Assembly: GCA_015039365.1 (NCBI GenBank)
Contig: WION01000037.1
Span: 124,001-188,000, forward strand
DNA length: 64,000 nt
Direction of reading: 5' to 3'
Origin: Amanita rubescens
Taxonomy: Eukaryota > Basidiomycota > Agaricomycetes > Agaricales > Amanitaceae
The notes beneath the pieces are model-generated. The model had not been told where the DNA came from. It searched no databases and worked only from the letters and a program-made list of their open reading frames with translations. A program made the position numbers and the translations under genes. Shown piece by piece: positions 35,016 through 47,002 of this stretch (the first letter of the stretch is position 1; every line of letters starts with the position of its first letter).

Positions 35016-36760
35016 TCAACCAACGTCCATATCTACTTCCTCGGGAATGTGTTCCCCCTTTCCAACGTAGCAACCTAGTTCTGCGTTCCAGATGTACTCA
35101 TGTTCCAGCACTTCCGTCAGTACCTTAAAAGCCCTCACATCCGCGTATGGCACACCCGTTCTTGGATCTAGATACATGGCTTGTTTTCCCGTTATAGGGC
35201 ATATATGCTTCGGTCGTGCTGTCATAATTCATCAGATTGAAACAAGATATTTTAGAAGTTTAAACGTACACATAGGTCTCCCTTTTCCAACATAAACCTT
35301 TACTTCATCCCACCGCACATGTTCGCCAAACATAGCCTTCATGGTTTCTGTCCAGTTCGCTTTGCGTACTCCCTCATTTTGATCCAATTCATGGATAACG
35401 TAATTCTTTGCAACAGTCTCTAATTTTTCAATCGGTTGCGGTTGTTGAGACTGAGGGATTGCACCAAGTTGTGCTTGCATTACAGCAGACGGAGGAGCAA
35501 CCGTTGCGCTAGATGCTGGCGTCGATGCCGGCTGAACAATAGCAGGAGCTACTTGTTGGGACATAGAAGACTGAGCTTGGGTATCATCCGTTGTGCCAGA
35601 AGTACTCTTTGCATATAGTCCTTGGCTGTAGGCTTGGTGATATCGTAGATAGTCACTATATGCGGATCCAGGACGGTACGCGTATGAGTAGGGATAACCA
35701 AAGGCTGGGCCTGCAAAATTTGGATATGAAAGAGAATTGCTCGTCGTAGTCGAATGTGGAGGCGGAGCAGGAGCAGGAGCAGGAGGCTGGATGATGACTT
35801 TGACTTCTTCACGGCGGCTTACCCACCGTATGAGTGGTCCTGCTATTGCTGTCTTGGTTACCCTTGCACGTTTCCGCTTTTCTTCTTCCAACCGTAAGTA
35901 GTCCCTATGTTCCACAAGATTCCCCTCTTCATTATCCAAAGCCCTTGCAATGAGCTCGCCTTGAGTAAGCAATTTCTTGCTGATCTTCGCCTTTTTGGGG
36001 GTTGCTGCCTGTAAAAGTCGATAAATGAACCGTGGAGAGCAAAAGTGATGATATCTCGCCTTTTTCTTCTCAGAGGACTTCAATCGTTTGACAGTTTCAA
36101 CGGTATTTTGCACTGTATGTGTCCTTTTACTGTGCCTGATCTTCAGCTGATTCAAAACGGCATTATCCCCCTCTCCTCCTACTGCAATCGTGCCATCCGT
36201 AACAATCACTTCACCCGTTTCGGCATTTATAGTCAAGCCCAGGGAAACACGTCTTTTCGGCTTCGATTTTTGATACGTCTTGTCGCTAATGGCAGCATCA
36301 GGATTAAATGTCACCCGTAGACGTGCGTCCGCTGCGGCAGTGATCCTCTCCAATTTAGATTTCGCTTGCTAGGAGGATGCCCCTTAGCCATGAACCGTCC
36401 CAAGAGATGGCTCGCGCGCGTACCTTCCTAACCCGCCTCTCTTCATCCTGCACCTCTTTATCACCTGCAGCCACCTGGGGTGCAGCTTCTTCGTCCGTGC
36501 TTTCAAAGTCGGATTCGAAAATGTCTTCCTCCTCTTCACGAAAATGAGTGCTTCGTATCTGGGATTAGATGGAATCATACCCTTGACATCTACAAACTCC
36601 ACATCGTCATCTAAGTCTTGCTCTATCGACATTTCAGCCAGGGCTGCCTGCATCCTGTCATGCATAAGGGGTCAACTATTGTTTCTTTTAGGTAGACATA
36701 CCTGTTCCCAGCTGTGCTCCTTCTTGAGCGTCTTGCGACGAAATTCTCTTCATCTGACAT
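35016..36760 (-). CDS. VPS72: SWR1-complex subunit VPS72/YL1 (Swc2)
   Basis: Starts MSDEENFVARRSRRSTAGNR, the typical YL1 N-terminus, followed by the acidic exon pair VEFVDVK|EEEDIFESDFESTDEE that binds H2A.Z. A long middle part has KSKPKRRVSLGLTINAETG, helices rich in Lys/Arg (RLEEEKRKRARVTKTAIAGP), a Pro/Ala/Gln-rich linker, and YVIHELDQNEG. The last exon is the YL1_C domain: RPKHICPITGKQAMYLDPRT, GVPYADVRAFKVL. VPS72 chaperones H2A.Z/H2B to the SWR1 remodeller. It starts head-to-head with the mitochondrial ribosomal protein gene (78 bp apart). Confidence 0.93.
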
Positions 36761-36838
36761 GATTGTGGTCGGGAGCCAAACCCGGTCCGAGGCAGACTGA
36801 GATAAACAGAGTCAAGCAACGGAGAAAGAATCGTCACA

Positions 36839-37526
36839 ATGGTCCGCAAGGCAAAGCTCGCTGCTTTGGGTCCGTCAAAACTGTCCCAAGTACTCGTAAA
36901 GCTCAATGCACAACCAAGGCTAACTTTAAACACCCTCAAAAGCCTTAGACTCTCTTACGCTTTCCGGAATGACCACTTTGGTGCACGGTATGGCGTTGCG
37001 AGCTCGTAGCGTGTCCGCAACGTTCAATGTTCATTTTACAGGCATTTTGTGAAAGATTACCTACCTAAAATACGCTATGCAAATCCTACTCTCGATATTC
37101 AGGTCGAGAAGGCCCGCAAAACGCCCCAAGAGGCATGGCGGCCTGCAATGGAGGTTGAATTCAGTATGTCTTTCCCTCACGGCATCCATGCACCTTTAAG
37201 GCGTCCTATTCATAGCAAATGGTACCGTCCATACCGTTGATATGCAGCAAAAGTGGTCGACGACAATTCTAAAAGAACTCATGGATCTAGCTGGAGGTGT
37301 TTCATGGGGACAGTGGAAGTCTCATGCACAAGCGTCTGGACAACCTGTTGTGCCAGGGGAGGAGAAGGAAGCCCGCGCAGGCAAAGCATCGTCGACCGGT
37401 GGGGCAGTTTTGCCAACGCTGAAAGCGTTTCGGGCCGCGGAGACCTTGGGTTCTGCAACAGAGCAAAAAACTAAAACTTCACCATCGCTCTCATCAGCAA
37501 AACCGAAGAAAGTTACTACTTCATGA
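36839..37526 (+). CDS. MRP49: Mitochondrial ribosomal protein of the L51/S25/CI-B8 fold (Mrp49/mL61-like)
   Basis: Three exons. Exon 1 reads MVRKAKLAALGPSKLSQVLV and LRLSYAFRNDHFGAR; exon 2 reads HFVKDYLPKIRYANPTLDIQ; exon 3 contains the end of the thioredoxin-like L51/S25/CI-B8 domain and a Ser/Thr/Lys-rich tail ending KPKKVTTS. The YLPRIRYANP-type motif is the core of this domain family in fungal Mrp49. It should be a component of the mitochondrial large ribosomal subunit; mS25 is an alternative name within the same fold. The basic N-terminus fits mitochondrial import. Confidence 0.75.
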
Positions 37527-37600
37527 TTAGCCCATAGACTAGATTTTGTATCATCATACTAATAACATATACCCTCCAAGGGCTGTCATCAGGAGCGTGA

Positions 37601-38744
37601 CTACGACGTAAACCAAGTAGCAATATACACCAGGAAACCAAGTCCAACCAAAACCCACGCAACATCATCCAATAACATGGATCCCATCTGCAAATATCTC
37701 AGCCCACTTACAACAACTGTTGAGAGCTGCGGTGGGAGATGTGGAAGTATAAATGCCAGCAATGCTGGAGGTTGCAACGCGTCCTGCATGCGTCATTAGC
37801 AATTTTTCATAAAGCAATCTATGAAGCTACATACAAAGCCTGAAAATAAGCGCATTGAGTGGAGAACGAGCTGGAGGGTTGCAAATCCCCAGAAGATATT
37901 CTGCAAAATGAGTTTAAGATTGGGCCATGAAGAAAAATAATACGTACCACTCCGGTATCTTGTTCCATAAATGACGGTGGCCTACGGGATAGATCCGCCA
38001 ATCTTTCCCAAAAATGCTGCTTTGTGCTTCCTTCTTGTACATACGAGTACTTTCCGCCACCCCAAACGACGAACCAGGACAGCAGACACCACATCGCCAA
38101 CATATGTGTCACAGGCACTAACTTTTGCAAAAGCGTTTTCGGCTTCCGTTCCTGTGCCATAGAGGCATTCGTCCCTTTTGGTCCTGCAGCAAACAACGAA
38201 GCCAGTTGGGCATCAAGGGGAGGAATAGATTCTTCTTGGCCGCTTGTTGAATAAATCCCTTCTGAGCTGCGCTGTGATATCTGTCTTGGTTGTAAATGAG
38301 GATGGTCTGGAGAGGCACCAGGAACAGCCCGCAGGGCTTGCATGAATTGTTGCTGAAATTCAGGTGTCCAAACGTTCGAGTCAGCACTCTCGAACGAGGT
38401 AGAGGTAGCTGCGTCCGACGCTTTCGATGACGTGGCCGTTAAAGATGGTGGATTAGGGGACGGGGACACGTTGCGACTGTTGCCCAAGCTGGAGGGAACT
38501 GGCATATTTGTATCTGAACTTTCGCCCACAAAATCATTCACAGCAGTAGCACGCGCGGCTGGAGATTCTTTTATACAATGAAATGAGCCAAAACTCAATA
38601 AATAACAAAAAGGTCGACTATACCATCACGAAGATATGTTGCGTCTTCTCCCCGAGCGCTGGTGGTAAGCTTTGCCAGCCTGTCATTTCCGCGATTCAGA
38701 ATAGCTTTCCTTCGCGCCGCCGCTCTCTCTGAAGCTGTAGACAT
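37601..38744 (-). CDS. GET2: GET complex subunit Get2-like ER membrane receptor
   Basis: Exon 1 encodes MSTASERAAARRKAILNRGN and DRLAKLTTSARGEDATYL: the Get2 N-terminal RxxRR-type basic helix that binds the Get3 ATPase. A Ser/Pro-rich linker of about 120 aa follows, then three membrane segments: LVPVTHMLAMWCLLSWFVVW, the following FFWGFATLQL region after an intron, and VAWVLVGLGFLVYIATWF just before the stop. This layout (cytosolic basic N-terminus, long linker, three C-terminal helices) is that of fungal Get2/CAMLG. It receives tail-anchored proteins from Get3 and inserts them in the ER with Get1. Assignment rests on layout and the short N-terminal motif. Confidence 0.72.
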
Positions 38745-40196
38745 GGTTTTTGATACGAGAATTTTAGGCCGTAGTACTTAGTGTCGTGAAGGCCGTTGTC
38801 GTGTCCAAGTCGTGGCGCGATCGTTATTTGTCTGCGCTCTGAGGATCAAACACTGGGCTGGTCAACCAGTCATATTCCCTGAATCCCTGTACATATCTAA
38901 CAATTCTAATCCTACAACATATCAATGCAGAAGTCGAAGATGCCCAACACCAAAGTGCACGCAGCCATTAAACGGCGCGAAGCAAAAACCATGTCCCATC
39001 AAAAGAGTCGTCAGGCCAATGGCCTCCACGACAATAAACAAATGCGAACAAAGCGCGAATCGTGCTGCAAGTTTTGTTTGTGAACAATACTCAAAAAAGA
39101 TAAAATGCCACTCACAACGAAATGATATGAATTGTGTGTCATATAATCATGTTGCATGTCAAAACTTATGCGATGACGCAGTAAGCATTGCCGCCTGAAC
39201 CTCCATGATCTTCGTCGACGGGTATGGGCATATCGTCTGGTTGTGAGGTGGAGGAAAGGTAGGCAACGATGCTCGTAAAAGTGTCCATCGACTGGGTGTC
39301 AAGGTGCGAGCGACACTAGTGACCGAAGAAGCGTTGACCACGGGAGGCACCTTTTCATCGAGAGGCATTATATATAAAGGTCCGATTAACTACCAAGGTA
39401 ACCTGATTGTTGAAGCACGGGAGCATTGACATGGCAAAGTTATTTGCGATGACGGAGCACGAGTGCCATGCCGCAATAGACAATAGAGCTAAGCGGGAAA
39501 AGGCAACGAGTGTCATGCTTCGAAACAATTAGACCAAATGACATCCATTATTAAGAGGGAGGTTTATTGTCATGCGCCACCATAACAATAAGAAAGTGCG
39601 TTATGTAAAATGTGAATTCTCTGAGGTGCACGGAGCGAAATATCCTCCTGTACCGGTCACCGGAGACGAGCATATGGTGGTTGGCGTTGTAACGGTTCGC
39701 ACGACAAGCATTGCTGGGGGGTTCCCGATGCCATCATATCATGTGTGTTGGAATTAAGGCAGCATGATAAAGCTTGGTGTTTACTGTACGTAATCTAATA
39801 CTGATTCTGCTATGTCGTGAAGTCTATCCCGTATGATCAGGATATCAACACGAAAGCGACACTTAAGCATCGAATATATCCGCACCAAATTTTGGCTATA
39901 CATGTTCGTGCCAGTCTGCTGCGATATTTTCCACACCGTTTTGACGGTTGGTCGTTTCGTCTGCGTGCTTTATGATAGATGACGTAGCTGGATGAAGAAA
40001 GTGGTTCTCTCAATGAATAGAATTTTGATGTGAAAGCATTCGCTGCTAATGGATATGTTATGTTGCTAGTGCGTCTCTTTCAGTCGTTTCGTCCGTGTAG
40101 TTTCTGATAGATGATGTAGCTGGTACGGCAATTTAATCCGTTGCGATGTCAATGACGCCGACGTGAAGGAAGTTCCATCAAATGCAGTCCCTGTTA
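38745..40196. other. Gene-poor stretch with an imperfect direct repeat
   Basis: About 1.45 kb without a convincing gene. Short ORFs exist on both strands (for example a 69-codon frame at 39159-39368 on the minus strand) but have no recognisable motif or splice context. Two related segments, both ending GATGTAGCTGG or GACGTAGCTGG, lie at about 39945-39990 and 40081-40122. Confidence 0.5.
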
Positions 40197-41069
40197 TTAA
40201 CCTGAGCTGGAGTCAGTAGCCGAAATAGTCTTACTCGTAGACCATGGTCTCCTGGATCTCCACCTCCTCAACGTGATGCTGGCCCCGAGGTGTTCTGCGC
40301 CTTCTTCATCAACACGTTCGGGCTCCCCGACAGTAAAAGCTGCCATGCTCCAGGCCAGGACGTCACCGTCATTGCCCTCATCACCATCATCAAAGTGGCC
40401 TCCTCGAGACTCTATCATATCGCGCAGGACACCCATCTCTAACTTAAGTGACTCCTGCTCGGCTAGAACAGTCCCCAAACCACGGGTCTCATCGACGTGG
40501 GAAGCAAGCGAAGTTTGAGTTTCTTATGGATTTCTGATGGGCTGGGCACAGAAGCGAAGGCAGGGAAGGTGCTCAAGCCTGAAACGAAGCTGGGAGAGAG
40601 TGTTGGGTGCAGAATCAAAGCCTTAGAGAATGCTAGGTACAGAAGCGAGAGCTGGGGGGTGCTGGGGTCTGGAACGAAGCCAGGGAGGTGCTAGAAGTAG
40701 AAACAAAGCTGGGGGTGCTAGGGGCAGAAGCGAGGGCCGGAAGGACGCTAGGGGCAGAAACAAAGCCTGGGAGGGCGCTGCGGCCTGAAACGAAGCTGGG
40801 AAAGGTGCTTGCAAGTTGGCCATCGTAGCCTGGCGTGGTACAAGATAAAGATGTCGAATGGAAGGGTACCATTGAGCTACAATTGAATATGAGTGGATGT
40901 TCAGTCGTCGGGTTTCGGGACCGTGCCACCGCCTAGCCATCGCCGTTATCGTCGTCGCGGGCGCAGGGACCCATTGCCACTGCACATACCTGTACACATG
41001 GGACTCGGATGGGCTGGCGCAAAGTGCAATAATTAGAAACAACCAACCAGGAAACAGAGCATGATGCAC
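40197..41069 (-). other. Possible coiled-coil or secreted hypothetical gene, structure unresolved
   Basis: The minus strand offers a first exon with a signal-peptide-like start (MHHALFPGWLFLIIALCASP) and a good donor GTATGTGC after SHVYR, then the minisatellite region read as Ser/Pro/Ala/Phe repeats, and finally a segment with a coiled-coil look, GTVLAEQESLKLEMGVLRDM, followed by an acidic stretch. These parts are in different frames and I cannot join them with confident introns. It may be a degenerate gene or two fragments. Coding for the coiled-coil part is the best supported. Confidence 0.3.
40549..40811. repeat. Degenerate minisatellite, about nine units of about 30 bp
   Basis: Units of 26-32 bp follow the pattern AGAAACGAAGCYGGGRGGGTGCTRGGGGC. 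Neighbouring copies differ by substitutions and small length changes. Read on the minus strand they give a 10-residue Ser/Pro/Phe/Val/Ala repeat. Confidence 0.8.
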
Positions 41070-41443
41070 TTACGCCCCAACATTGGCGATCGCGCTGGGA
41101 AATTTCTCCTAGAACTCTTATCCACGTAAACTTGGTGAGCAGCGGCGCTCGAGTATCATGATGGCCTTGAAATGCACCATATGTTATCTAGGCGCTTTTG
41201 CTGACCTCTCCGATCGCTTTTTGCATGCACGCCAGGATTCACGAGATATGGATCAACTTGGTGAGAGTGTAGTGGCAGCCGGGATATCGGACAAAATTAG
41301 TTGATCCTCGAAGAGTTTCATGCCCTGAAGTTTAAGAATCGTATTCGGACTTGACAGTCGTCAACTTAAGAAAAGCATGAACAAACACACCATTTTTGGT
41401 AATCTTGAGGACGCTTGCGCCCAACGATAGCGACGACAGCGAC

Positions 41444-44400
41444 GATGGCCACAGTAGGTCCGCCAGCACAAGAAGAGGGCAAACTCCTTAGCGATGCCCT
41501 TAGCACCGTCAAGGTTCAAGTTCAGCAAATGAGGAGATACCTCGTATGTTCCGGCCATTTATTGATTGGCATTACGCTCATATTCGTATGCAGGAACTGG
41601 ATCAGCTGATGGACGCGCTGAAGAGTGCAAGTTTAATGCTCGCTGAATTACGAACATCCTCGCTTTCTCCAAAGCAGTATTACGAGCTATGTGAGTAAAT
41701 GAGTCAATTGCCTTATTGATGTTATGACCAACTGCATTCCTCTACAGACATGGCAGTATTTGATGCCCTGCGACATCTCTCGGGTTACCTGTACGACGCT
41801 CACATTCAGTCACGACATCACCTGGCCGACCTGTACGAATTAGTTCAATATGCCGGTAATATCGTCCCGCGCCTATACCTTATGATAACAGTTGGATCCG
41901 TTTACATGTCAATGCCCGACGCTCCGGTCAAAGAAATTATGAAGGATATGATGGAAATGTGCCGGGGTGTTTTGCATCCCATTCGCGGACTTTTTCTTCG
42001 TCATTACCTTAGTGGGCAGACGCGGGACCATCTTCCAACGGCACTTGAACCGGGGTGCGTAGTACCAAATGATTCGTTTCTTTACTCTACTGAAATCCCA
42101 CCATTAGCCCCGCTGGGTGCCTACAGGACTCAACATCATTTGTGCTAACAAATTTTATTGAAATGAATAAGCTTTGGGTTCGCTTGCAACATCAAGGACA
42201 CTCTAGGGATCGGGAAAAGCGCGAGCTGGAGCGACGCGAACTTCGAATTCTTGTTGGCACTAACCTTGTTCGTCTCAGCCAACTGGAGGGTGTGGACCTC
42301 TATATGTATCAGCGTACTATCCTGCCGAGTATTCTGCAACAAGTCGTCAGCTGTAAGGACGTAATCGCCCAGGAATATCTCATGGAGGTGGTAATTCAAG
42401 TGCGTCTCACTCAACTTTATATGCAATACCTTCCCATTAATTTCATTAGGTATTCACCGACGAATTCCACCTACATTCGTTAGGTCCCTTCCTGTCCGCA
42501 ACCGCGCAACTTCATCCCAAAGTCAATATCAAGCAGATAGTTATCTCTCTCATTGACAGGCTAGCCGCTTATGCCGCCCGCGAAGCCGAAAATGAGGATC
42601 CGGAGGAGACTAAACGCCAGGAGGAAGCCGCTGCTAAACGACTTGCCGAAAAGGTTAAAATGCAGAAAGCCAGAATTCGTGAAAATGGTGGTTATGCTGC
42701 TAGCAATGTTTCGGTGGCATCATTTCCAATCGATTCAAATGACTGGACATCTCCGCCAAGCCCCCAGAGTGAGATCACTGCCATTGCTTCCGAGTCCGAA
42801 AAGTTCCCCACGACCAACATAATGAATCCTCCACCAGCCACTGTTAATGGAACGTCGGAAGAAAAGTACAAGGGCAAAGAAAAGGAAGGTTCTCCCGTGC
42901 GCAAGTTCAGAGGCATTCCTCAGAACGTACAATTATTCGAAGTGTTCTGGAAACAGGTGGTAGAGTTGATCAAGGTCTGTTATACTAGCCTACTTACGTC
43001 TCACCTGATTTCTCATACATATTTTTATTTTAAAGGCTCGTCCTGATCTTTCAATACAAGATATCACCGCTCTCTTTGTCTCCCTAACCAACCTGTCATT
43101 GAGTTGTTATCCTGATAGACTGGAATATGTGGATCAGATCCTAGGTTTTGCCGCAACAAAAATCCAAGAATTTGCACAGAGGTTAGCCATACTTAGAATC
43201 CATCAACACATGCGATTGATGTTGTGATCAGCCCTGACTTGCACGCCCAACAAACCGCGTCTAATCTCGCTGCCCTGCTTCTCGCGCCAATAAACTCTTA
43301 TCAATCCGTCCTTACTCTACTTGCTTTGCCTAGCTATGCACCCCTGCTATCAAGACAGTTGTACTCGACCCGACGTTCCCTTGCTCACTCCATTGTGTCT
43401 TCCGTACTGAAGAATGAGACGGTGATAGAGACACCAGAAGATGTTGATGGTGTTCTTGAACTGTGTGGCGTGCTCATCAAAGATCAATCGGATGGTGCAA
43501 ATGCATCGCTACCTGGCAGCGGCGCTGTAGCCGGTGGTGTTGGTTTGGCTGCCGTACACCCCTCACATAACGCCAAGGAGATCCGAAGGCAACCACCCCA
43601 CTTTGTGGAAAGGGAAGAAATGGCTGAGGAACAGGGTTGGGTAGCCCGGATGGTGCATCTATTCAGAGCAGAGTCTTTGGATGTACAATTTGAAGTACGT
43701 CTTTGCGGTGCACCTGTAGTCATGGCCGACAATAATGCAATCGCGTCTTTAGCTGTTACAGGTGGCACGGAAACATTTCGAAGCAGGACGCGAACGAATG
43801 AGGTTTACTTTCCCTGCGCTCATAACTTCCGCAGTCAAACTGTGTCGACGGTATAAGAACAGAGAACATCTGGTTCGTATCCTGTTGTCTTCAAATTACG
43901 CCTTGCTCACGGCTTCGTAGGAAGAAGACTGGCAGACGAAGGCAACTGCGATTCTCAAGTTTGCGCGGCAGCTTACCTCCATCCTGGCAGTCCAAGTCGA
44001 AGCACCTTCAATTGCGCTGCGCCTCTTCCTACTCTCTGCTCAGATTGCGGATGAGTGCGGCTTTGAAGACCTCACCTATGACTGTTACGTGCAAGCCTTC
44101 ACCGTATACGAAGATAGTATATCAGAGTCAAGGGCACAACTACAAGCAATCACGTTGATCATTGGCACACTAGCTGGGGCTAAAGGCTTCGAAATCGATA
44201 ACTATGATACCCTAATAACGAAAGCAGCTTTGCATGGCGCCAAGCTTCTGAAAAAGAGCCATCAAGCTACTGCCGTAGGACTTGCTAGTCACCTGTGGTG
44301 GCAAGAGGCACTGCCACAAGTCGAGGGCGAGAATGGAGCTGGTGAAACGACAACGGAGAAGCCCGCGACAGAGAAGGTTGCTGAGAAACCGGAAGATGCA

Positions 44401-44947
44401 GAATCGGGTGTCAAATCCGTGGGTAGTTATTCAATAAATGGCATTTACATTGAAGTCTCATCCATCCGTAGTATCCCCACCAGGATAGCAAACGCGTCTT
44501 GGAATGCCTTCAGAAGGCACTACGTATTGCCAACTCCGCTATTGAAGAAATCGTGACTGTCCAGCTGTATTGTGATACCTTGGATCATTATCTCTTTTAC
44601 CTGGATCATGGTGCACCCGCGGTAAGTGTCACTCTGTCGGCTTTTATTATTCGCGTGAACTAATACCGTTCTAGGTCGCGCCAAAGTTCGTCAATAGTCT
44701 TGTGGAGCTAATCACATCAAGCATTGATAATATCACCTCTCCTGACGTCCATCCGACCCAGCGCGCACCACCTGGTCTCATTGAAGGGGTTCAAGTGCCT
44801 GATATGATCGTGCGACACTTCCGTAATACACTGCACCACATACATAGACGGAAGCTAGCCGCGGAGGAGGGCACTGCTGGCGTTGACCCTCGGTGGGACG
44901 ATGTTGACGTCGTGGGTGCAATGGTGAAAATGGATGTAGGGCGCTGA
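41444..44947 (+). CDS. VPS35: Retromer subunit Vps35
   Basis: Starts [20 protein letters not shown] and continues [23 protein letters not shown], the Vps35 N-terminal helix. The diagnostic Vps26-binding motif [20 protein letters not shown] follows, then [12 protein letters not shown]. Further exons give the alpha-solenoid: [35 protein letters not shown], an acidic/Pro-rich insert (about 42600-42930) longer than in animals, and the C-terminal repeats [20 protein letters not shown] and [13 protein letters not shown]. About 930 aa in roughly nine exons. Vps35 is the scaffold of retromer that sorts receptors from endosomes to the Golgi. VPS4 (another endosomal gene) lies 2.4 kb downstream. Confidence 0.95.
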
Positions 44948-45526
44948 GGCAGATTGAAATGTATTGCACGGACATCGCTTCTACCAGCTCTATTCTACCG
45001 CGATGTATTATTCTACTTGTTGAGTCATTTATTCGATTTCTCAAACATTATTTTTTTGGCTAGATATGCGTTGCATCCTTCTTTTGCTTGGTATTATAAT
45101 AAAGTAATTATGTTCTTATGTTCATAAGTGCTAGAAGGATCTGATAATTTCAGTTCAAGCACTGCAAAGTAAGGGCAGCATCTCAACCAGGATGGGTGTC
45201 AGGTCGGCTCGAGCGCCGTCGCACCATTGGATTCGGAAACGTTGGAAAGAAGTTTGTATAAGTAGTGTTCGAAGATGATTCACAAGTCTTGACGTAATGG
45301 ATGACGTGGCGTCTGATGAGGCTTTGAGAGAACGGGAGTCTTCAAACAGTAGGCTTGTCGTAAGAGCTTTGGTTTTGTAAACAGTCTCGAGAGCGTCGTA
45401 TATGTTTATTTCGAGAGAGAGTAGCAACCCTTAATAATAACATCGTCATCCGAGTCCTCTCCCTCGCTCATCTCCACATTCAAGGGCTCATCTCCACCTT
45501 CCACGGGCATGGGCGTCGAGCCACCA
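44948..45526. other. Intergenic between VPS35 and a minus-strand relic
   Basis: VPS35 3' flank with AT-rich runs. A 90-codon minus-strand frame at 45155-45427 has no recognisable features and I do not call it. Confidence 0.45.
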
Positions 45527-45830
45527 TTACTCCTCATCCGCCATGCTCTTCCCCAAAAACTTTGCATGCCATTCAGCGGGTAGCAATCCGGCAGAGGAGA
45601 GCTTGCACGAGTCCCACTTTGTTACCCGATGATGGAGGCCAACGTATCCAGATTCCTGTCGCATAGACATGATGATAGTACGAATTCGGAATTCGCTAAG
45701 AATAGCCGCTGCCCTGACGATACGCCACCTGAATAAATAGCTAGAACGAGGGACAAAACCATCAGTCTTAGGTCTAGCTATACGCGGGAACGAGGGCTTT
45801 CTTGAGCGCCTCTGGGCCCGTCAACGCCCG
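45527..45830 (-). CDS. Unidentified gene fragment, two exons visible
   Basis: On the minus strand an exon following an acceptor TCTGCAG reads KPRALTGPEALKKALVP; an intron GTATAG...TTATTCAG is removed; the next exon reads WRIVRAAAILSEFRIRTIIM and later DSCKLSSAGLLPAEWHAKFL, ending GKSMADEE with TAA at 45527-45529. The composition and splice signals look like real coding, but the 5' part cannot be found with confidence; frames upstream of 45830 conflict with a plus-strand exon-like stretch at 45909-46022. I do not recognise the protein. It may be a truncated gene in a relic-rich area. Confidence 0.4.
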
Positions 45831-46137
45831 AGGCTTACTACCTTCACTGCCTGCAGAATTGTTGGTATGGTTTGTAACAAATCACTCTAATGCTCCCTCG
45901 TCCACAGAATAGTGAACGTCCTGATTACGCCCTACTCCGGGGTTACAGTCTTGGTGGAATTGGGACGTTGTCCAGCTCTGATGCCGAACCTACATACGGT
46001 CCAAATTATTTATTACCTGCGTAACATCCGCTTGCTTGAGCACCGTGGTTAATATAACAGATTTGCAATGTATCGGAATGCAATAGTGCATCAACTTGTC
46101 AACATTCCCTCACCTTAATACGTTCGAGAAGCGGCCA

Positions 46138-46549
46138 TGCGCGCTGGGAGGATGATCGTTACAAATTACTCCAGCAAAGCTATCGATCTTATGCTACCAG
46201 AGTCATGTCCGACTTAATAACAATGCTTCTGGATGCGCTCCGTCAACCCGAGAAGGGCTCGAGAACTACCTTACAAGCTCTCAAAGATGTTATGAGTGTA
46301 AGCACCTCAATCGATCGGTCTTGATATCTTAGCTAATTACAACTTGGCTGATACCCACGTCGACGGCAATTTCAATGACCGTCTTCAATGCTCGCGCTTT
46401 GGTTTCGCTGACTGTAGCTGGCAATGCTTTGAGTCGACATCTAAACATTGTTCTCGCTGCTTTAGTCCTAAGTTTCTGAGGAGAGTAACGACAAAGAACT
46501 TTCTTCGGCAGTTGATGAAGCTCTCGCTACTCCCACTATTTAATATCTT
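46138..46549 (+). pseudogene. Fragment of a GCN1-like HEAT-repeat gene
   Basis: A plus-strand exon reads RWEDDRYKLLQQSYRSYATR and ITMLLDALRQPEKGSRTTLQ followed by a GTAAGC donor. After the intron the frame gives TVFNARALVSLTVAGNALSR and HLNIVLAALVLSF, a block that resembles the Gcn1 motif FNARAL..LVTVAG.AL. A 1-nt frameshift near 46483 follows, after which ESNDKELSSAVDEALATP continues the same similarity, and then a stop. Only about 110 of the more than 2,500 residues of Gcn1 are present, so this is a small relic or a transposed fragment. A frame on the plus strand at 45909-46022 may belong to it. Confidence 0.45.
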
Positions 46550-46969
46550 GTCATTGTACAGACTACATAGCGCTCGCTCACAAACGTTGTATGGACTTGT
46601 ATCTATTTTGTACAAGTAGTTAATTACCAATGACGAGGGTTTATCGATTATCCTTGGTCCTTGTATTACGTTTGATGGTATTTGTAAAAACAGAAAAACG
46701 AGCGGGGCCTTCCCGGTTGCCACAGTATACAGTATACTCGCATCGACACTTCGCATATTACACAGAGTATAGGAATCGTTGTAAGAGAAACGGTGAGGTT
46801 CTAGGTGGGAGACAATGGGGGAGAAACAACAGGGGATCAGCCATAAGACCGTCTATAGATGTAATCGCGGGAGCTGCGGGCTGCCATAAAGGGCAGCGGC
46901 TATTCTTAGCATTGTACTGTCGTCATAAATCACGTGAGTGTCTCATGGTCCGTGCGCAGTTACGAAAGC
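46550..46969. other. Intergenic stretch upstream of the ncRNA candidate
   Basis: No supported gene. A long plus-strand open frame that covers 46630-47172 has no codon bias or motif and runs through the structured region; I treat it as chance. Confidence 0.4.
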
Positions 46970-46976
46970 TATATAA
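46970..46976 (+). promoter_or_regulatory. TATA box 33 bp before the ncRNA candidate
   Basis: TATATAA lies 33 bp upstream of ATACTTACC at 47003, the spacing usual for fungal snRNA promoters. Confidence 0.35.
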
Positions 46977-47002
46977 GCTCTGGGTCAACACCACTACTCT
47001 TC

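Noticed and set aside
38812..39198. 128-codon plus-strand ORF
   Set aside because: Cys-rich chance frame in a gene-poor region; no motif.
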